Shown in pieces: positions 60,139 to 64,000 of a DNA stretch of 64,000 bases (the first letter of the stretch is position 1; every line of letters starts with the position of its first letter). The notes below the pieces were generated by a model. It saw only the letters and a list, made by a program, of their open reading frames with translations, searched no databases and was not told the DNA's origin. The stretch is from positions 124,001 to 188,000 of the forward strand of contig JBMNLV010000005.1 in assembly GCA_050953005.1 (NCBI GenBank), in the 5' to 3' direction. The position numbers were made by a program, and so were the translations under genes. This stretch comes from UBA6115 sp050953005. GTDB taxonomy: Bacteria > Bacillota > Clostridia > Christensenellales > Aristaeellaceae.

Positions 60139-61170
60139 TTGCTGACATCCATTGATACAAAAGCTGAAGCCCGCCGCCCGGACATCGGCGGCCAGGCCGT
60201 GCTGGACGGCGTGATGATGAAAGCGCCTGACGCCATCGCGGTGGCTGTGCGCCGCGAGAACGGCGACATTCTGGTCAAGCGCGATCCCTATGCGTCCCCC
60301 TTCAAGAAGGGCTCCTGGCTGACCTGGCCTTTTGTCCGCGGCTCGGTCAACATGGTGATGATGATGAAACTGGGCATGAAGGTGCTGCAGGACGCGGCTG
60401 AGATGACTGGCGCGCTGGAGAATGAAAAGCCCTCAAAGTTTGAGGAATGGCTCAGCAGCAAATTGGGCAAGGGCGCGGACAAGCTCATGATGGGCTTGGC
60501 TATGGCGCTGGCCCTGGCGCTGTCCGTGGCCCTGTTTGTGCTGCTGCCCAACCTGCCCGCGCGCGCCATGCGCGATGCCGGCTGCTCCCTGATCGCGGTC
60601 AACCTGGTCTCCGGCGCCATACGCATTGTCATCCTGATGAGCTATCTGTACCTGGTCGGGCTGATGCCGGACATGCGGCGCACCTTCCAGTACCACGGAG
60701 CCGAGCACAAGGCAGTCTACGCGCATGAGGCGCAATTGCCCCTTACGCCCGAAAACGCCCAGCGCTTCACCACGCTGCATCCGCGATGCGGCACCAGCTT
60801 CCTGCTGCTCACCTTCATCCTGTCCATCCTGTTCTACTCGGTGGTGGACCAGGTCATCTTCAACCTGACCGGCTTTGACCTGGCCGCCAACTATCCGGTG
60901 CGCGTGCTGTCGAGGCTGCTGCTGCTGCCCATCGTTGCCGGCCTGGGCTATGAAGCGCTCAAGGGCCTGGCGCATGCCAACAACGCGCTCACCCGCGCGC
61001 TGCGCTGGCCGGGCATGCAGCTGCAGCGGCTGACCACCCGCCCGCCCACCGATGAAATGCTGGAGGTTTCCATCGCCGCGCTGGAGGCAGCGCTCAACGG
61101 CCTGCCCGAGGGGGAGACCACGCCGGAGGGCTATGTCATCCTGACCAAGGCTGCGCCCCAGAACGCGTGA
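60139..61170 (+). CDS. DUF1385 family membrane protein, YqhQ-like
   Basis: 343 residues. Family signatures GGQAVLDGVMMKAPDAIAVAVR, GMKVL, FQYHGAEHKAVYAHE and LHPRCGTSFLLL; four or more membrane segments between 115 and 285. The start is TTG at 60139 with AAAAAGGAG 9 bases upstream. Function unknown in general; the gene is very often found between rpmE and prmC/prfA in Firmicutes, as here. Its stop overlaps the prmC start by four bases. Confidence 0.9.
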   Translation: MLTSIDTKAEARRPDIGGQAVLDGVMMKAPDAIAVAVRRENGDILVKRDPYASPFKKGSWLTWPFVRGSVNMVMMMKLGMKVLQDAAEMTGALENEKPSKFEEWLSSKLGKGADKLMMGLAMALALALSVALFVLLPNLPARAMRDAGCSLIAVNLVSGAIRIVILMSYLYLVGLMPDMRRTFQYHGAEHKAVYAHEAQLPLTPENAQRFTTLHPRCGTSFLLLTFILSILFYSVVDQVIFNLTGFDLAANYPVRVLSRLLLLPIVAGLGYEALKGLAHANNALTRALRWPGMQLQRLTTRPPTDEMLEVSIAALEAALNGLPEGETTPEGYVILTKAAPQNA

Positions 61171-62006
61171 GGGCAGGGGAAGCCCTGCGCCGGGCCGCGC
61201 AGCGCCTGGCGCAGGCAGGTGTGCCCGATGCCCGGCATGACGCGCGGGCGCTGCTGGGCGAGGTCATGAACCTGGCTCCGCTTGAGGTTTTGGCAGCGCA
61301 GGACAGGCCTCTGGACGAGGCCGGCCAGGCGCGTTTTTTTGACCTGGTCGCCCGCCGCGCCGCGCGCGAGCCGCTGCAATACCTGCTGGGCAGGGCTTAC
61401 TTCATGGGGCATGCCTTCGCAGTCGCGCCGGGCGTGCTGATCCCCCGGCAGGACAGCGAGGCGCTGGCGCAGCGGGCCCTTGCCCTGGCCGGAAAGGGCG
61501 CCCGCATCCTGGATCTGTGTTGCGGCAGCGGCTGCCTGGGCATCAGCCTGAAGCTGGCCCGGCCGGATGCGGAGGTGCACGCCGGGGACATCGCGCCGGA
61601 AGCCATCCGGCTGACCCGGGACAACGCGCTGCGCCTGGGCGCGGACATCAGGCTGCGTCAGGGAGACTTGTTTGCGCCCTTTGAGGGGCTGAAGTTTGAT
61701 GTGATTGTCTGCAACCCGCCCTATGTCCCTACGGATGAACTGCCTCATCTGCAAGCCGAGGTCCGCTACGAGCCTGCCCTGGCGCTGGACGGCGGGCCGG
61801 ACGGCCTGGCCTTTTACCGCAGGCTGCTCAGCTGCGTGGCCTGCTTCCTGAACCCCGGCGGGCGTTTGCTGCTGGAGGCGGGCGATGGCCAGGCTGACGC
61901 GCTTCGCGCGCTGGTACCGCGTGGGTTTGCGCCTCCGCGCGTGCATCCGGACCTGGCCTGTTTGCCGCGCGTGCTTGAAACCGGCTTGCCGGACAGTGTA
62001 GAATAA
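61167..62006 (+). CDS. prmC: Release factor glutamine N5-methyltransferase
   Basis: 279 residues. N-terminal helical domain, then a class I SAM-dependent methyltransferase with motif I ILDLCCGSGCLGISL and the catalytic NPPY motif (VCNPPYVPTDELPHL). It methylates the glutamine of the GGQ motif in release factors. Starts with GTG at 61167, overlapping the yqhQ stop (GTGA), and ends 6 bases before prfA. Enzyme and substrate are therefore made from the same message. Confidence 0.95.
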   Translation: MRAGEALRRAAQRLAQAGVPDARHDARALLGEVMNLAPLEVLAAQDRPLDEAGQARFFDLVARRAAREPLQYLLGRAYFMGHAFAVAPGVLIPRQDSEALAQRALALAGKGARILDLCCGSGCLGISLKLARPDAEVHAGDIAPEAIRLTRDNALRLGADIRLRQGDLFAPFEGLKFDVIVCNPPYVPTDELPHLQAEVRYEPALALDGGPDGLAFYRRLLSCVACFLNPGGRLLLEAGDGQADALRALVPRGFAPPRVHPDLACLPRVLETGLPDSVE

Positions 62007-62012
62007 TAAGCG

Positions 62013-63074
62013 ATGAACGATTATTTTGAGCGAATTGTTGCCCGCTACGAGGAAGTGGCGATCACCCTGGCGCAGCCGGAGACCATCGCCGACCAGCCGC
62101 TTTTTCAGTCGCTGATGCGGGAAATGGCCGATCTGGAGCCCCAGGTAAGCGCCTGGAAAGCCTATCGCGACCTGAAGCAGCAGGAGGCGGATGCCAGGGA
62201 GCTGCTGGGCATCCCTGAAATGCATGAAATGGCTCAGGAGGAACTCTCAGAGCTGGAGGAGGCCCTCGCCAGGCAGGAGGAAGCCCTGCAGCTGATGCTG
62301 CTGCCCCGGGACGAGGATGATCAGCGCGACGTGGTCATGGAGGTGCGCGCAGGCGCGGGCGGCGAGGAAGCCGCCCTGTTCGGCGCGCTGCTGTTGCGCA
62401 TGTACACCCGCTATGCTGAGCGTTCCGGTTTTGAGGCCAGCCTGGTCAGTATCTCCGAAAGCGACATCGGCGGCGTGCGCGAAGCCGTGTTCACCATTTC
62501 CGGGCGCGGCGCCTTCAGCCGCCTCAAGTATGAATCCGGCGTGCACCGCATCCAGCGCGTCCCCACCACCGAGGCCTCCGGCCGCATCCATACCTCCACC
62601 GCCACCGTGGCCGTGCTGCCGGTGTTGGAGGATGTGCAGGTGGATATCAACCCGGGCGATCTGCGCGTGGATGTCTACCGATCCTCGGGCAAGGGCGGCC
62701 AGCATGTCAACACCACCGACTCAGCCGTACGCATCACCCACCTGCCCACCGGGCTGGTGGTGGCCTGCCAGAATGAGCGCAGCCAGATCAAAAACCATGA
62801 AACCGCGCTGAAGCTGCTCAAGCTGCGCCTGTATGAGCGCATCCGGGAGGAGCGTGACGCCGCCTATGCCGACCACCGCAAAAACCAGGTGGGCACCGGC
62901 GACCGTTCCGAGCGCATCCGCACCTACAATTTCCCACAGGGCCGGGTGACAGACCACCGTATCGGGCTGACGCTTTACCAGATCGAGCTCATCCTCGATG
63001 GCGACCTGGATCCGCTGATCGAACCCCTGGCCATCGCCGCGCAGCAGGAGCTGCTCAGGCAGGAAATGGCTTAA
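62013..63074 (+). CDS. prfA: Peptide chain release factor 1
   Basis: 353 residues. Codon-recognition tripeptide PTT in RVPTTEASGRIHTS (the PxT form of RF1, which reads UAA and UAG, not the SPF of RF2). Peptidyl-hydrolysis motif GGQ in SGKGGQHVNTTDSAV. AGAGGEEAALF and the C-terminal YNFPQGRVTDHRIG are normal. Full length. The ATG at 62013 has only a weak ribosome binding site, suggesting coupling to prmC. Confidence 0.97.
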   Translation: MNDYFERIVARYEEVAITLAQPETIADQPLFQSLMREMADLEPQVSAWKAYRDLKQQEADARELLGIPEMHEMAQEELSELEEALARQEEALQLMLLPRDEDDQRDVVMEVRAGAGGEEAALFGALLLRMYTRYAERSGFEASLVSISESDIGGVREAVFTISGRGAFSRLKYESGVHRIQRVPTTEASGRIHTSTATVAVLPVLEDVQVDINPGDLRVDVYRSSGKGGQHVNTTDSAVRITHLPTGLVVACQNERSQIKNHETALKLLKLRLYERIREERDAAYADHRKNQVGTGDRSERIRTYNFPQGRVTDHRIGLTLYQIELILDGDLDPLIEPLAIAAQQELLRQEMA

Positions 63075-63223
63075 CGTTCGCGTTGTATAAGTGAAGGCGC
63101 GGAAAAGCCTGCGCCACGGAACCCCTGCTTTGTCATTGATGTCCCCGGGAAGCCCGGCATGCCCGGGTGATGTTCACCCCTGACCGCCTGTCAGCCCGGG
63201 CGCGCCCCGGCAATGGAGGACCC

Positions 63224-63733
63224 ATGCAGCCAAGACAACCCATGAACAACGTCCAGCGGCGTATCCTTGTGCTGTCGCTGGTCATCATCATCCTGCTGGC
63301 AGCCCTGTATTTCCTGTTCTTCGGCGACAGCCCGCCCGTCAGCCTCAGCCGGCCCACAGCCTCGCCGGAGCCCACCTTTGCCACGGTGATTGACGCGCTG
63401 GAAAACCTGCCCTCCCCCACGCCATCGCCCAGCCCAACGCCCAGCCCTGTGCCGCCGCCCACCGCCACCCCCACGCCCACCAGGATCCCGCCGCCTGAGG
63501 TCATCACCAGCCTCAAAAAGGGCGCGAAAGGCACGGATGTGGTCAACCTGCAGGCGCGGCTGATTGAGCTGGGCTACCTCAGCTCCGGCTCCAACGACGG
63601 CGACTATGGCTCGGGTACCGAGGCCGCGGTCAGGGCCTTCCAGCAAGCCAACGGCCTCAAGGCCGACGGCATCGCCGGCAAGGACACCCAGACCAGGCTG
63701 TTCAGCGACCAAGCGGTGCGCAAGCCTCAATAG
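63224..63733 (+). CDS. Membrane-anchored peptidoglycan-binding protein
   Basis: 169 residues from the ATG at 63224 (ATGGAGGACCC upstream). Short cytoplasmic start, one membrane helix at about 15-35 (LVLSLVIIILLAALYFLFF), a Pro/Ser/Thr-rich wall-spanning linker at about 40-95 with many SPTP-type units, and a C-terminal PG_binding_1 domain (KKGAKGTDVVNLQARLIELGYL ... GLKADGIAGKDTQ). It probably tethers the membrane to the cell wall; no catalytic domain is present. Confidence 0.88.
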   Translation: MQPRQPMNNVQRRILVLSLVIIILLAALYFLFFGDSPPVSLSRPTASPEPTFATVIDALENLPSPTPSPSPTPSPVPPPTATPTPTRIPPPEVITSLKKGAKGTDVVNLQARLIELGYLSSGSNDGDYGSGTEAAVRAFQQANGLKADGIAGKDTQTRLFSDQAVRKPQ

Positions 63734-63867
63734 CCATCTGCTGACGGCTTCAATTCCCATCCCGGTATCGCGCGCACACGCGTTGCCGGAGTGCCCACCT
63801 GAAGTTCTTCATAGTTTCTCAACGCGATTCTTTCGCGATTCTTTACCATCTTCATAGATCGGGCATC

Positions 63868-63896
63868 TTGTCCCCGTCATCCCGATACGTTACAAT
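63868..63896 (+). promoter_or_regulatory. Promoter of the gene at the right edge
   Basis: TTGTCC (63868-63873), 17-base spacer, TACAAT (63891-63896). Confidence 0.65.
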
Positions 63897-63943
63897 CAAA
63901 CTGCCCATCAAGGGCCTGATTGTCATGTCTGGAGGTGAGCGGA

Positions 63944-64000
63944 ATGCAGCCAACCCATCCGGCGGCGCTGGACATGCGCCTGCGTTATTTGCGACAACTG
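63944..64000 (+). CDS. N-terminal fragment of an unidentified protein
   Basis: The first 19 codons (MQPTHPAALDMRLRYLRQL) follow a strong GGAGGTGAG site and a good promoter and run in frame off the right edge. Too short to identify. Confidence 0.65.
   Translation, partial: MQPTHPAALDMRLRYLRQL

Overview
The window looks like a chromosomal segment of a saccharolytic, anaerobic Gram-positive bacterium, most likely a high-GC member of the Clostridia. This is inferred from LplB/YtcP-type sugar importers, strong AGGAGG-like ribosome binding sites, classic TTGACA/TATAAT promoters, a membrane pyrophosphatase of the K+-dependent type, and the conserved block rpmE - yqhQ(DUF1385) - prmC - prfA. I cannot name the genus from the sequence alone.

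Layout. (1) 0-3.7 kb: start of a type I-E CRISPR-Cas operon on the minus strand (cas3, then cse1 cut by the left edge), with its promoter and a neighbouring tRNA-Val(GAC). (2) 3.9-14.9 kb: a carbon-acid catabolic locus on the minus strand: class V aminotransferase, glyoxylate-carboligase-like ThDP enzyme, truncated FAD oxidoreductase, enolase-superfamily dehydratase, intact FAD oxidoreductase and a sugar-type ABC importer. A divergent IclR regulator lies upstream, with five short iterons in the shared control region. About 8.0-14.0 kb is strikingly AT-rich, and its lower edge coincides with the truncated gene. (3) 15.1-28.6 kb: an arabinose-polymer utilisation cluster on the minus strand: LacI regulator, two carboxylesterases, two GH51 arabinofuranosidases, importer and an unassigned six-hairpin-type enzyme. 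(4) 28.8-33.5 kb: MATE exporter, an AT-rich patch with two tiny secreted-peptide-like ORFs behind an RBS-sequestering hairpin, a receiver-like protein, an SPFH/zinc-ribbon protein and pyrE. (5) 33.8-37.4 kb: an ABC importer whose binding protein sits on a long Ala/Glu-rich stalk. (6) 37.6-43.2 kb: cell-surface enzymes (CapA-like, DUF6273-NAGPA fusion), an SDR and prfC, with two copies of a previously unrecognised structured element of about 158 bp. (7) 43.6-48.3 kb: a 1566-residue secreted protein. (8) 48.7-56.2 kb: threonine aldolase, FucU-type mutarotase with an operator, another ABC importer and a secreted esterase. (9) 56.7-64 kb: hppA and the translation block rpmE-yqhQ-prmC-prfA, a peptidoglycan-binding protein and the start of one more gene.

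How the parts fit. Four sugar-type ABC importers are present and none has an ATPase gene, so a shared MsmX/MsmK-type ATPase encoded elsewhere is likely. Secreted or cytoplasmic glycosidases and esterases would supply arabinose-containing oligosaccharides. The IclR locus would feed a carboxylic or sugar acid toward glyoxylate/tartronate semialdehyde. PrmC methylates the GGQ glutamine of the RF1 encoded directly after it. The most unusual signals are the paired 158-bp elements, the AT-rich cassette that truncates a gene, the hairpin-controlled micro-ORFs, and the stalked solute-binding protein.
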